Assembly: GCF_000424105.1 (NCBI RefSeq)
Contig: NZ_AUJG01000004.1
Location: forward strand, 95,598-159,597
Source of the DNA: Lachnospira multipara ATCC 19207
GTDB lineage: Bacteria; Bacillota; Clostridia; Lachnospirales; Lachnospiraceae
Direction: 5' to 3'
Length of the DNA stretch: 64,000 nt
The notes under the pieces were generated by a model. It was not told where the DNA came from. It searched no databases and worked only from the letters and a program-made list of their open reading frames with translations. A program made the position numbers and the translations under genes. Shown piece after piece: positions 18,188 to 26,563 of this stretch. The first letter of the stretch is position 1. Each line of letters begins with the position of its first letter.

Positions 18188-19073
18188 TATTCATCGCCTC
18201 CCATATCTTATAGATAATTTCCTGAATAATTGGCAATAGGGCAAAACTAGCAAAAACTATAAGCCCTAATATATTGAAAATGTCCCATTTATTCAAAATT
18301 ATCACAGGTAAATAATATACTCTAAAGCCCTTAGTTACTAACACTGCAATCATGTAGACTAGGGCTAAACTTTCTAAGATTATAAGCCCTATATCTAGGC
18401 CTTTAAAATTGAATCTATTGTAACTTGTTCTGCCTTTTAGGCCATAGCCTCTGCTCTCCATGGAATTAGCCGTCTCTATGGAGCTTTCTAGGGACCATCC
18501 CACAAGAATTGAGACTTCCTTAAGCCTATTTCTAATAGTGGCTATATGGCCCGCATTTGGCCCTATACGGCCCATTGAAATCTCACCCTCATGTATTTGC
18601 TCTAATCGTTCTCTCATAAGGGGAATGAAGCGTAAAATCATTGTAAAAAATAGACCTAGAGTTGGAGATAACTTTCCGAATAGATAGTATATTTTCTCAG
18701 AATCAAGTAGTTCTCTTAAAACCATGCACCAAACCACTCCTGCGATTAACATAAGGCTTACAATGCCGCCATAGATGTAGTTTTCCTTATAGACCGCGGA
18801 TTCATTTACATAAAAAAGAACAGTCTGGCCTGTGTGATAGAAAAGGGGCTGAATTAAAATCATAAATATAAGAATTGGTATGCTAAAAAATATGATATGA
18901 ACTAGCTTAGCCTTCCTTCCCTTTAGGAATACTAAAACTGCAATGCCTGAAATCAGGGAAAGGGAAAGTAGTAGAGGATTAAGGCTACTCATAGTTACAA
19001 TTAGTATGCCAAGAATGTATATTAATAGCACCAAAGGATGCATCTTTGTAAAAAATGGACATCTACTATTCAT
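18180..19073 (-). CDS. ECF transporter transmembrane (T) component
   Basis: A CbiQ/EcfT family protein of 297 residues with about six membrane segments. It carries the coupling-helix hallmark SMESRGYGLKGR near residue 209, which in the family contacts the ATPases. It links the ATPase pair (next gene, overlapping by 8 bases) to the S component. It starts 12 bases after the DUF4430 gene with ribosome-binding site GGAGAGG, consistent with a single operon. Confidence 0.88.
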   Translation of the reverse strand: MNSRCPFFTKMHPLVLLIYILGILIVTMSSLNPLLLSLSLISGIAVLVFLKGRKAKLVHIIFFSIPILIFMILIQPLFYHTGQTVLFYVNESAVYKENYIYGGIVSLMLIAGVVWCMVLRELLDSEKIYYLFGKLSPTLGLFFTMILRFIPLMRERLEQIHEGEISMGRIGPNAGHIATIRNRLKEVSILVGWSLESSIETANSMESRGYGLKGRTSYNRFNFKGLDIGLIILESLALVYMIAVLVTKGFRVYYLPVIILNKWDIFNILGLIVFASFALLPIIQEIIYKIWEAMNND

Positions 19074-19085
19074 CTTGCCTCTCCT

Positions 19086-19940
19086 TTAATATCCTTTATA
19101 GTCTCCCCAATTAGTGGTATACCACCAACAAATATAATCACCGTCTGTTAGTTTTTTTGCGCCTGCTCCTGAATTTATCAATTTAGTATCGTGATTTAAA
19201 TAATAGGTCCAGCCACTGAAATCTGCCGAGCCTCCAAAAATCTTTTCACCAAAACCGGCAATTTGAGAAATATAACCGCTTTTATTAGTAATCGAGATTC
19301 CATTTTTATTAGTTACTGCCACAAGGGCATCAAGTACTGTTGAACCCTCTTCAAGATAAAGAGTTTCATAGGCAATATCACCATTAGATGGGATGCTCGC
19401 CTTAACTGTATCTGATAATCTGCTGTAATTGCTTTCTTCAAGAAGCACAGCTACTGTAATTCTAATAGTCACTTTAATGTAGTTCTTGCCTGAATTAGTT
19501 GAGCTAGAACTAGTTGTATTAGAACTGCCACCAGATGTACTTTCTGAGGAGTTTCCTGAACTTCCTGAAGCACTAGCTGCGTTATCAGTTGTAGTTATAC
19601 TAGAACTTTCATTAGCGCTATTTCCACTTTCAGTTCCTTCACTAGTTTCTTGGCTCTCTATGTCCGTTTTATTCAAATCTGAAGAGCTTGTGGATTCCCC
19701 TTGTTCATCTGTCACTGCTCCAATATCACTAGCTATTTCTTCTAAATTACTATCCGTCTCATCATCTAGATTCTCTTCGTATTCTTTTGCAAGTGATTCC
19801 TGCTCGCTAGCAATCCTACTAGCATCCTCATTGTACTGCTTCACGCTCCTAAATCTAAGGTTTGCCGCAACTGTAATTACAAGGGCTAGGACAATTATAA
19901 CGCTTCCTATGAGCTTAATATTTCTATACTTATTAAACAT
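19086..19940 (-). CDS. Membrane-anchored DUF4430 protein (transcobalamin beta-domain-like)
   Basis: A 284-residue protein with one N-terminal membrane helix (about 10-27), an acidic stalk, and a Ser/Gly/Asn/Thr-rich linker (about 60-150). The C-terminal DUF4430 domain (about 153-284) has the hallmarks VLDALVAVTNKNG, FGGSADFSGWTYYLNHD and the closing LTDGDYICWWYT. DUF4430 matches the beta domain of intrinsic factor/transcobalamin, which closes over the cobalamin. It is the first gene of the ECF operon, so it probably hands a ligand to the transporter. It lacks the alpha-barrel half, which occurs as a separate protein at 14216. No cobalamin riboswitch was seen in the 53 bases before the tRNA terminator. 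Confidence 0.8.
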   Translation of the reverse strand: MFNKYRNIKLIGSVIIVLALVITVAANLRFRSVKQYNEDASRIASEQESLAKEYEENLDDETDSNLEEIASDIGAVTDEQGESTSSSDLNKTDIESQETSEGTESGNSANESSSITTTDNAASASGSSGNSSESTSGGSSNTTSSSSTNSGKNYIKVTIRITVAVLLEESNYSRLSDTVKASIPSNGDIAYETLYLEEGSTVLDALVAVTNKNGISITNKSGYISQIAGFGEKIFGGSADFSGWTYYLNHDTKLINSGAGAKKLTDGDYICWWYTTNWGDYKGY

Positions 19941-19994
19941 ATTTTTTCTTTCTTAACTTAAAGGATAAATTTGCCTGTTACATTAAATTATAGT

Positions 19995-20034
19995 AAAAAA
20001 GGGCATGAGATTTAGCTTATAAATCTTATGTCCC
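19995..20034 (-). terminator. Terminator of tRNA-Arg
   Basis: On the minus strand a stem of GGGACATAAGATTTA against TAAATCTCATGCCC is followed by six T. A TATAAT on the minus strand lies at 19987-19992 right after it and may be the -10 of the DUF4430/ECF operon, but no good -35 was found. Confidence 0.8.
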
Positions 20035-20065
20035 TTCTACATTTCTATTGCTTTCTTAATTAAAA

Positions 20066-20137
20066 TGTTCCCACCCAGAGTCGAACTGGGGATTGAGACT
20101 TAGGAGGTCCCCGTTATATCCACTTAACTATGAGAAC
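20066..20137 (-). tRNA. tRNA-Arg (anticodon CCT)
   Basis: The cloverleaf folds fully: 7-bp acceptor GTTCTCA/TGGGAAC with discriminator A, D-arm GTT...AAC, anticodon stem GGGAC/GTCTC with loop CTCCTAA, and T-arm CCCAG-TTCGACT-CTGGG. Anticodon CCT reads AGG. The CCA end is not encoded. Length 72. Confidence 0.95.
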
Positions 20138-20183
20138 ATAAAGTTTTAAGCCTTGTTTAAAGGCTAATTGGCTTACGCATGCT

Positions 20184-20212
20184 ATTTTATCACACAGTAA
20201 ATTCGTGGTCAA
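20184..20212 (-). promoter_or_regulatory. Promoter of tRNA-Arg
   Basis: On the minus strand TTGACC, 17 bases, TAAAAT, ending 47 bases before the tRNA 5' end. Confidence 0.7.
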
Positions 20213-20273
20213 CTTCTACAAAATACTTAATTATACTTGTGACTTAGATTTACATTTTCAAAGAAAAAAACAC

Positions 20274-20304
20274 AAAAAAACTAGCTACAAAAAAGTAGCT
20301 AGTT
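20274..20304 (-). terminator. Terminator after the DUF3881 gene
   Basis: On the minus strand AACTAGCTAC, a six-T loop and GTAGCTAGTT are followed by a seven-T run. Confidence 0.88.
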
Positions 20305-20325
20305 ACTATTCTTATTAGCTTTCTC

Positions 20326-21243
20326 CTAGAATTTTACATTACCCTGTAACCAAATCTGGCCCTTAAATCTTCTGCCAATTTCTGGCTCGCCCATTAAATG
20401 CTTTGCATTAATGACTGTGGTAATCACAAGGCCGTTGCAGTCTAGAAGCATTATGTACATTTTCTCACCAGTATAAATATTCTCCTCAGTTTTAAGCTCT
20501 AGAATCTCGCCCACAACTGAGTATTGGTCGCATTCCACGCCACATGGCATAAAAGTTGAGTCAATGATTGTGAAAATGTCCTCCTTAGTGATTCTTTGTG
20601 AGAGCTCATTGTACTTGTCCATATCCTCTATGGTTAAGCTCTCAATGGCGTTCTCATCGCCTTTTTTAGCAGCCTGAATTAGGTTCTTTCTTGACTCTTC
20701 CTCCTTAGCAGATCTCTTAATCTTCTTTTTCTTCGCTGTTGGAAGAAGGATTAAACCACCAAGAGAGAGGGCTGTTAGAGCCACTTTTTTATTTCTAATT
20801 GCCTGCTTTGAAATGGCATTTCTCACGTCTGGATTGAACTTTTCAAGCTTAAATTCCTTTCCACTAAAGAGATAATCGAAATAATCCATTACATTTTGCA
20901 AATAAAAAATCAGGGTAACGCCCGTCTTTAGCTCATCGCAAATCACTGCGTAGGATTCCTTATCTAAATGTCTCTCCACCGTAAGTTCTTCATTATCCGT
21001 TACTCTAGTGCCCACAACGAAGGGATAATAATATTCGTACTTAAAATTATCACCATCGTATCTACCAAAAATGTAGAGGCCTGTGGACTCACTTAGGCGC
21101 AAAATTATCACGCCTCTATCTAGCTTTTCATGTCTTACGACAAATCCTTCTTTTAAACTTTCCTCAATACCTAATTTAATGAATTCTTCTTCCTTTTCGG
21201 AGGTCAAATCACTAAATCCCACTGCTCTAGTATATATGTTCAT
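20326..21243 (-). CDS. DUF3881 family protein
   Basis: A 305-residue cytoplasmic protein of unknown function. The opening MNIYTRAVGFSDLTSEKEEEF matches my memory of DUF3881 proteins common in Lachnospiraceae. Strand-rich N-terminal half (about 1-135), then a Lys-rich helical segment (about 150-200), then a C-terminal part with CGVECDQYSVVGEI that looks like a small beta domain. It starts 21 bases after the HD-GYP gene and ends at a terminator, so the two form a pair. No catalytic motif is visible. Confidence 0.65.
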   Translation of the reverse strand: MNIYTRAVGFSDLTSEKEEEFIKLGIEESLKEGFVVRHEKLDRGVIILRLSESTGLYIFGRYDGDNFKYEYYYPFVVGTRVTDNEELTVERHLDKESYAVICDELKTGVTLIFYLQNVMDYFDYLFSGKEFKLEKFNPDVRNAISKQAIRNKKVALTALSLGGLILLPTAKKKKIKRSAKEEESRKNLIQAAKKGDENAIESLTIEDMDKYNELSQRITKEDIFTIIDSTFMPCGVECDQYSVVGEILELKTEENIYTGEKMYIMLLDCNGLVITTVINAKHLMGEPEIGRRFKGQIWLQGNVKF

Positions 21244-21264
21244 AAAATCACTCGTTTCTATAAT

Positions 21265-22362
21265 TTATTCTGTATCAACAATGAACATTGTGAGCTCTGT
21301 CATAAGATTCTTCTCAATATTTTCTTCGTATGGTGTACCATCTGCGTGGAAGGTCATTTTTATAACAGGTCTATCTGTATATTCACGATTCTGCCTTATT
21401 ACCACGCCCTTTTCACCCTTATCAGTAATTACTGTAATGCCAACAGGGAAGGCTGCCACGGAGTCTAATAATTTTTCTGTAATAGCCGCGTCAAATGTAG
21501 TTCCTGCGTGCACCTTCAGATACTCAATGGCCTCATAAATCTTTAATTTTCTGTTTCCGATTCCACTTATGAGACTATCAAATTCATCACATATTGATAC
21601 GAGTTTTACCTCTGACCTTAGTTTATCACCTGTTTGCTGAAAAGGATAGCCTGAACCATCAATTCTTTCATGATGAAGTAAAATAATCTCCTTTGCCACA
21701 TCTGTTATCCAAGTTTCATCTTGAAGAGAACTATAGCCAAATATAGTGTGTTTCTTGTATTCAATGGCATCTTTGTCGGACATATCGGACTCTGTCACAT
21801 TTATATAAGGTACCTTAATATAGCGCAAACCTATATCGTGAAGGATTGCACCAAGAGATACATTTCTAACCTGCTTCTCGCTCATTCTTAGACGTAGAGC
21901 CATAATTGTAGAGAGTGAGCACACATTTAAACAATGAGTATACATATCTGTACTGACATTTCGAATCTCCGTAATGTTAGTAATTACCTCTGGTTCCTCA
22001 AGTACAGAGTCAATGATTCTCTCCGCTTCTCTTCCGATTTGCTTAAGTTCCTCATTGTGTTTGTAAATGTGCTTCTCTAAAACAGATTTGATTACTTCTC
22101 TAGAATTTTCAATTGTTTCCTCAACCTTATAAACATGTACAGTTTCCCCTTGTTTAGGAATTTCTACATGATTTTCTTCCTTAGTTTCATTAACAAGATC
22201 GTCCTTAATATAGACTTCATACAAACCTATATTGTGGATACGGTTTATTAAATCACTTGTGAGCACCACATCTGCGTGAATTAATACGATGTCGTTGTCA
22301 GAAACTACAGGTAATGCCAATATTTCATTGCCTTTTAAGCTATCTACACTCACCTTTTTCAT
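21265..22362 (-). CDS. HD-GYP domain protein, likely cyclic-di-GMP phosphodiesterase
   Basis: 365 residues with no membrane segment. An N-terminal region of about 120 residues leads into an HD domain: HDIGLRYIKVP near residue 170 carries the HD metal pair, and LLHHERIDGSGYP near 227 carries the HHE and GYP elements. HD-GYP enzymes hydrolyse c-di-GMP (some cGAMP) and often control motility. This fits a motile genome that also encodes a GGDEF protein (52693-54405). First gene of a two-gene operon with DUF3881. Activity is inferred from motifs. Confidence 0.85.
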   Translation of the reverse strand: MKKVSVDSLKGNEILALPVVSDNDIVLIHADVVLTSDLINRIHNIGLYEVYIKDDLVNETKEENHVEIPKQGETVHVYKVEETIENSREVIKSVLEKHIYKHNEELKQIGREAERIIDSVLEEPEVITNITEIRNVSTDMYTHCLNVCSLSTIMALRLRMSEKQVRNVSLGAILHDIGLRYIKVPYINVTESDMSDKDAIEYKKHTIFGYSSLQDETWITDVAKEIILLHHERIDGSGYPFQQTGDKLRSEVKLVSICDEFDSLISGIGNRKLKIYEAIEYLKVHAGTTFDAAITEKLLDSVAAFPVGITVITDKGEKGVVIRQNREYTDRPVIKMTFHADGTPYEENIEKNLMTELTMFIVDTE

Positions 22363-22602
22363 AGCCTACCCCACTTAATGCTGCATTTGATCTGGTTTAT
22401 AAAATTATCACGTTCAAGTACTTTATATCTATGTATACTTTTTGTTAATTTTTTAGCATAAAAATATAGCTAGCACTTGCAATTAATTATAAAATAACAT
22501 ATATTTAATAATATATCAATTAGTTGTGGAATAAAAAAAATATTACTAGTAAATGTACAAATTTTTAGGTGAAATTGCTTGTTATTTTTTTAACAGTTTC
22601 TA

Positions 22603-22631
22603 TTGACACGGGTTATTTCTCATGGTATATT
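22603..22631 (+). promoter_or_regulatory. Strong sigma-A promoter of adhE
   Basis: TTGACA, exactly 17 bases, TATATT. The predicted start at about 22638 falls inside the Rex-type operator. Confidence 0.85.
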
Positions 22632-22635
22632 GACC

Positions 22636-22653
22636 TTGTTAATTAATTATCAA
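22636..22653 (+). promoter_or_regulatory. Rex redox-repressor operator
   Basis: TTGTTAATTAATTATCAA differs by one base from the Rex consensus TTGTTAANNNNTTAACAA. It covers the predicted transcription start of adhE. Rex binds in the absence of high NADH and commonly represses adhE in Firmicutes, so adhE should be induced when NADH accumulates. The rex gene is not in the window. Confidence 0.8.
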
Positions 22654-22849
22654 ACTTCGTTAGAAAAGTAACTTTTCCTTTAGAGCTACTTTTTACCTAA
22701 ATTAGAAGCGTAAAGCGCTGCTTACGTTTCTAAAGAATTTATTTACGATATGAAATATAGACCTCCCTTAATTAGCAACAACGTTTTATCTATATTTCTT
22801 TATCCGGGTCGTAAGTCAAATTTATTGGCAGCGCAGAAATGAGGAGATT
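22654..22849 (+). promoter_or_regulatory. Structured adhE leader RNA
   Basis: A leader of about 210 bases with three stems: AAAAGTA/TACTTTT (about 22664-22692), TTAGAAGCGTAA/TTACGTTTCTAA (22702-22733, one G-U pair) and GAAATATAGA/TCTATATTTC (22752-22798). The loop of the last holds CCTCCC, which could pair with the GAGGAG ribosome-binding site at about 22841. No known riboswitch class was recognised. The remaining gap 22363-22602 is AT-rich and shows nothing else. Confidence 0.55.
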
Positions 22850-25486
22850 ATGTCAGAGAAACAGAAAACATTAGTCGTTGACACAGTCGAAGCTCTTGAA
22901 GAAAAGCTTAATTCAGTAAGAAAAGCACAGCGTGAATTCGCTACATTTTCTCAGGAACAGGTAGACAAGATTTTTAGAGCAGCAGCTCTTGCAGCTAACA
23001 AGGAAAGAATTCGTCTTGCTAAGTTAGCAGTTGAAGAAACAGGAATGGGTATCGTTGAAGATAAGGTTATCAAGAACCATTTCGCTTCTGAGTATATCTA
23101 CAATAAGTACAAGGACACAAAGACTTGTGGTGTTCTTGAAAGAGATACAGCTGCTGGTATTACTAAGATTGCAGAGCCTATCGGTGTTGTTGCTGCTGTT
23201 ATTCCAACAACAAACCCTACATCAACTGCTATTTTTAAGACATTAGTATCTTTAAAGACTCGTAACGGTATTATTATCAGTCCTCACCCAAGAGCTAAGG
23301 GTTCAACAATTGAAGCTGCTAGAGTAGTTCTTGAGGCTGCAGTTAAGGCTGGTGCTCCAGAAGGTATCATTGGTTGGATTGATGTTCCATCTCTTGACTT
23401 AACAAATATGCTTATGAAGGAAGCTGATATCATCCTTGCAACTGGTGGTCCTGGTATGGTTAAGTCAGCTTACTCATCAGGAACTCCTGCACTCGGTGTT
23501 GGTGCTGGTAACACTCCTGCAATCATTGATGAAACAGCAGATATTACATTAGCTGTTAACTCAATCATTCATTCTAAGACATTTGATAATGGTATGATTT
23601 GTGCTTCAGAACAGTCAGTAATCGTTGATAAGAAGATTTACGATGCTGTTAAGAAGGAATTTGAAGACAGAGGATGCTATTTCTTAAATAAGACAGAAAC
23701 AGAAAAGGTTAGAAAGACTATCCTTATTAACGGTGCCTTAAATGCTAAGATCGTTGGTCAGAAGGCTGCTACAATCGCTGCTCTAGCTGGTGTTAAGGTT
23801 CCAGAAGAAACTAAGATTATTATCGGTGAAGTTACATCTGTTGATATTTCAGAAGAATTTGCTCATGAAAAGTTATCTCCAGTACTTGCTATGTACAAGG
23901 CTGATGACTTCGAAGATGCTATGGATAAGGCTTCACACTTAATCGCTGATGGTGGTTTTGGTCATACTTCTTCACTTTATATCAACATTCCTACACAGCA
24001 GGAAAAGATTGCTAAGTGGTCAGAAGCTATGAAGACTTGCCGTTGCTTAATTAACACACCTTCTTCACAGGGTGGTATCGGTGATATTTACAACTTCACT
24101 CTTACACCTTCACTTACTCTTGGTTGTGGTTCTTGGGGTGGTAACTCAGTTTCAGAAAACGTTGGAGTTAAGCACCTTATTAATATCAAGAATGTCGCTG
24201 AGAGGAGAGAAAATATGCTTTGGTTTAGAGCACCTGAAAAGGTTTACTTCAAGAAGGGTTGTCTTCCAGTAGCTCTTGATGAATTAAAGAACGTTATGGG
24301 TAAGAAGAAGGCCTTCATCGTAACTGATCAGTTCCTTTATAAGAACGGTCATATTAAGAACATTACAGATAAGCTCGATGAAATGGGTATCCAGTATACT
24401 TGCTTCTATGATGTAGCTCCAGATCCAACACTTGCTTGTGCTAAGGCTGGTGCAGAAGCTATGAGATTATTTGAACCAGATACAATCATTGCTATCGGTG
24501 GTGGTTCTGCTATGGATGCTGGTAAGATCATGTGGGTTATGTATGAGCATCCAGAAGCTGACTTCGAAGATATGGCAATGCGTTTCATGGATATTAGAAA
24601 GAGAATTTACACATTCCCTAAGATGGGTGAAAAGGCTTACTTCGTAGCTATTTCTACTTCATCTGGTACAGGTTCTGAAGTAACTCCATTCGCAGTTATT
24701 ACAGATGAAAAGACAGGTTTAAAGTATCCTTTAGCTGATTATGAATTACTTCCTAATATGGCTATTGTTGATGCTGATATGCATATGACTCAGCCTAAGG
24801 GCTTAACAGCTGCTTCAGGTTTTGATGCATTAGTTCACGCTTTAGAGGCTTATGCTTCTATTATGGCTACAGAGTTTACAGATGGTATTTCTCTTAAGGC
24901 TATTAAGACTATATTTGATTATTTACCATCAGCTTATGAAAATGGTGCTAACGACGCTAAGGCTAGAGAAAAGATGGCAGTAGCTAGCTGTATGGCTGGT
25001 ATGGCATTTGCTAACGCATTCCTTGGTGTTTGCCACTCTATGGCTCATAAGCTTGGTGCTTACCATCACTTACCACACGGTGTTGCAAATGCAATTCTTC
25101 TTACAGATGTAATGAAGTTTAATGCCGTTGACGTACCTACTAAGATGGGAACATTCCCACAGTATCAGTATCCACATTGTAAGGAACGTTACGTAGAGGT
25201 TGCTGAATTCTTAGGTATCCAGGGTAAGAACGATGATGAAAAGTTCAACAAGCTCATCGATAAGATTGAAGAACTTAAGCATACAATCGGTATTAAAGAT
25301 ACAATTAAAGATTACGGCATTGAAGAAAAGGATTTCCTTGCTACTCTTGATGAAATGTCAGAGATGGCCTTCGATGATCAGTGTACAGGTGCTAATCCAA
25401 GATATCCACTTATCAGTGAAATCAAGGAAATGTACATCAAGGCTTACTATGGTAAGGTTGTTGATATCACAAAGAAGACAAAATAA
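22850..25486 (+). CDS. adhE: Bifunctional acetaldehyde-CoA/alcohol dehydrogenase
   Basis: The fermentative enzyme that reduces acetyl-CoA to acetaldehyde and then ethanol, regenerating two NAD+. 878 residues, full length. The N-terminal aldehyde dehydrogenase half (to about 430) has PTTNPTSTAIFK, the GGPGMVKSAYSSG segment and the catalytic Cys near 251 in DNGMICASEQ. The C-terminal iron-dependent alcohol dehydrogenase half begins around 450 with KVYFKKGCLP, has GGGSAMDAGK near 553, and the iron-site histidines in CHSMAHKLGAYHHLPHG near 727-743. Codon usage is very regular (AAG, GCT, GGT rich) compared with neighbours, as expected for a highly expressed gene. Controlled by the Rex-type operator and long leader. 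Confidence 0.96.
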   Translation: MSEKQKTLVVDTVEALEEKLNSVRKAQREFATFSQEQVDKIFRAAALAANKERIRLAKLAVEETGMGIVEDKVIKNHFASEYIYNKYKDTKTCGVLERDTAAGITKIAEPIGVVAAVIPTTNPTSTAIFKTLVSLKTRNGIIISPHPRAKGSTIEAARVVLEAAVKAGAPEGIIGWIDVPSLDLTNMLMKEADIILATGGPGMVKSAYSSGTPALGVGAGNTPAIIDETADITLAVNSIIHSKTFDNGMICASEQSVIVDKKIYDAVKKEFEDRGCYFLNKTETEKVRKTILINGALNAKIVGQKAATIAALAGVKVPEETKIIIGEVTSVDISEEFAHEKLSPVLAMYKADDFEDAMDKASHLIADGGFGHTSSLYINIPTQQEKIAKWSEAMKTCRCLINTPSSQGGIGDIYNFTLTPSLTLGCGSWGGNSVSENVGVKHLINIKNVAERRENMLWFRAPEKVYFKKGCLPVALDELKNVMGKKKAFIVTDQFLYKNGHIKNITDKLDEMGIQYTCFYDVAPDPTLACAKAGAEAMRLFEPDTIIAIGGGSAMDAGKIMWVMYEHPEADFEDMAMRFMDIRKRIYTFPKMGEKAYFVAISTSSGTGSEVTPFAVITDEKTGLKYPLADYELLPNMAIVDADMHMTQPKGLTAASGFDALVHALEAYASIMATEFTDGISLKAIKTIFDYLPSAYENGANDAKAREKMAVASCMAGMAFANAFLGVCHSMAHKLGAYHHLPHGVANAILLTDVMKFNAVDVPTKMGTFPQYQYPHCKERYVEVAEFLGIQGKNDDEKFNKLIDKIEELKHTIGIKDTIKDYGIEEKDFLATLDEMSEMAFDDQCTGANPRYPLISEIKEMYIKAYYGKVVDITKKTK

Positions 25487-25549
25487 TTTTATTTAGATTT
25501 TGAACAAAGCTTTTTATGGGGACTATTTAGTAGTAGAAAGGATGAGCAC

Positions 25550-26317
25550 ATGAAAAAATTAATAGCTGAAAATAAATTAAAATCCGTTTATTTAGACGGT
25601 AACAAGGTAACTAAGGTTTTTGACAAGAAGTATAATAAGTCAGACGTTTTATATGAAGCTCTTAATACAGCTCGTGTAGAAGATGCTGGGGCAAAGATAC
25701 CTAAGCTTTTATCAGTTGATGTAGCTGATGGACAGTGGAGTATCACAAGTGAGTATGTAGAAGGACCAACTCTTACTGAGTTAATCAAGAAGTATCCTGC
25801 TAAGGTTGATGAGTACATCAACAAGATGGTTGAATACCAGGTTGAGTTCCAGAAGAAGTCTAACCCATTACTCTTAGTACTAAAGGACAAGCTTCACAGA
25901 CAGATTGATTCTTTAACAAATATCGATAGCTCAACAAAGTATGAGCTTGAGACAAGACTTGATTCTATGCATAATCATACAAAGCTTTGTCACGGTGATT
26001 TTTGTCCAGATAACATTATCGCCGATGTTGATAAAGATGGTAACATTAAGGGTCTTACTGCTGTAGACTGGGTACATGCTACTCAGGGTAACGCTTCTGC
26101 AGATATTGCTAATACTTATCTTTTACTTAAGCTTCAGTATGGTGAGGCAAGTGATATTGCTGATAAGTATATGGATGCTTTCTGTAAGGCAACTAACACA
26201 CAGAAGACATATGTTACTACATGGCTTCCAATTGTAGCTGCAGCTAGATTAGCTAAAGACAAGAAGGAAGAAAAAGACTTGCTTGAGAAGTGGATTAATG
26301 TCGTTGATTTCCAGTAA
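25550..26317 (+). CDS. Choline/aminoglycoside-type phosphotransferase (kinase fold)
   Basis: 255 residues of the APH/ChoK kinase-like superfamily. The nucleotide-binding lobe is at the front (VTKVFDKKYNKSDVLYEALNTARVEDAGAKIPKL). The Brenner motif is LCHGDFCPDNII near residue 145, and the metal-binding VDWVHA, equivalent to D-F-E/G, follows near 170. Substrate unknown: choline, thiamine, a sugar or an amine are all possible. It lies 63 bases after adhE in the same direction with no terminator between, so it may be read through from the adhE promoter. Confidence 0.75.
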   Translation: MKKLIAENKLKSVYLDGNKVTKVFDKKYNKSDVLYEALNTARVEDAGAKIPKLLSVDVADGQWSITSEYVEGPTLTELIKKYPAKVDEYINKMVEYQVEFQKKSNPLLLVLKDKLHRQIDSLTNIDSSTKYELETRLDSMHNHTKLCHGDFCPDNIIADVDKDGNIKGLTAVDWVHATQGNASADIANTYLLLKLQYGEASDIADKYMDAFCKATNTQKTYVTTWLPIVAAARLAKDKKEEKDLLEKWINVVDFQ

Positions 26318-26386
26318 TATTAATCTCCTTTAAATATAATAATGTGTAATAGATTTGATATTAATTTCTTCTCATTTCAACACAAG

Positions 26387-26417
26387 AAACGCTCCTAGCC
26401 AAGCTAGGGGCGTTTTT
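26387..26417 (+). terminator. Intrinsic terminator after the phosphotransferase gene
   Basis: AAACGC.CCTAGC, loop CAA, GCTAGG.GCGTTT and five T. It closes the adhE region transcript. Confidence 0.88.
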
Positions 26418-26481
26418 GATTTTATATTATTTTTCTGAAAATGTATCTATTATTAATCCTTTAAATCTGTAAAATTTGCTG

Positions 26482-26563
26482 TGTAATTTTCAGACATTTT
26501 TCAATGATTTCTTTTGTAAATTTTAGACATTATATCAATTTGTTCTTTTGTAAAATTTAGACC
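26482..26563. repeat. Degenerate tandem repeat at the 3' end of the GH43 gene
   Basis: Two and a half imperfect units of 33-34 bases begin at 26482, 26515 and 26549 with TGTAATTTTCAGACAT, TGTAAATTTTAGACAT and TGTAAAATTTAGACC. The last unit covers the GH43 stop codon. It looks like local duplication of the gene end; no function is evident. Confidence 0.6.

Noticed and set aside
19486..19956. Open frame on the plus strand opposite the DUF4430 gene
   Set aside because: Shadow of the Ser/Gly-rich linker; it lacks a ribosome-binding site and the real gene has clear domain signatures.
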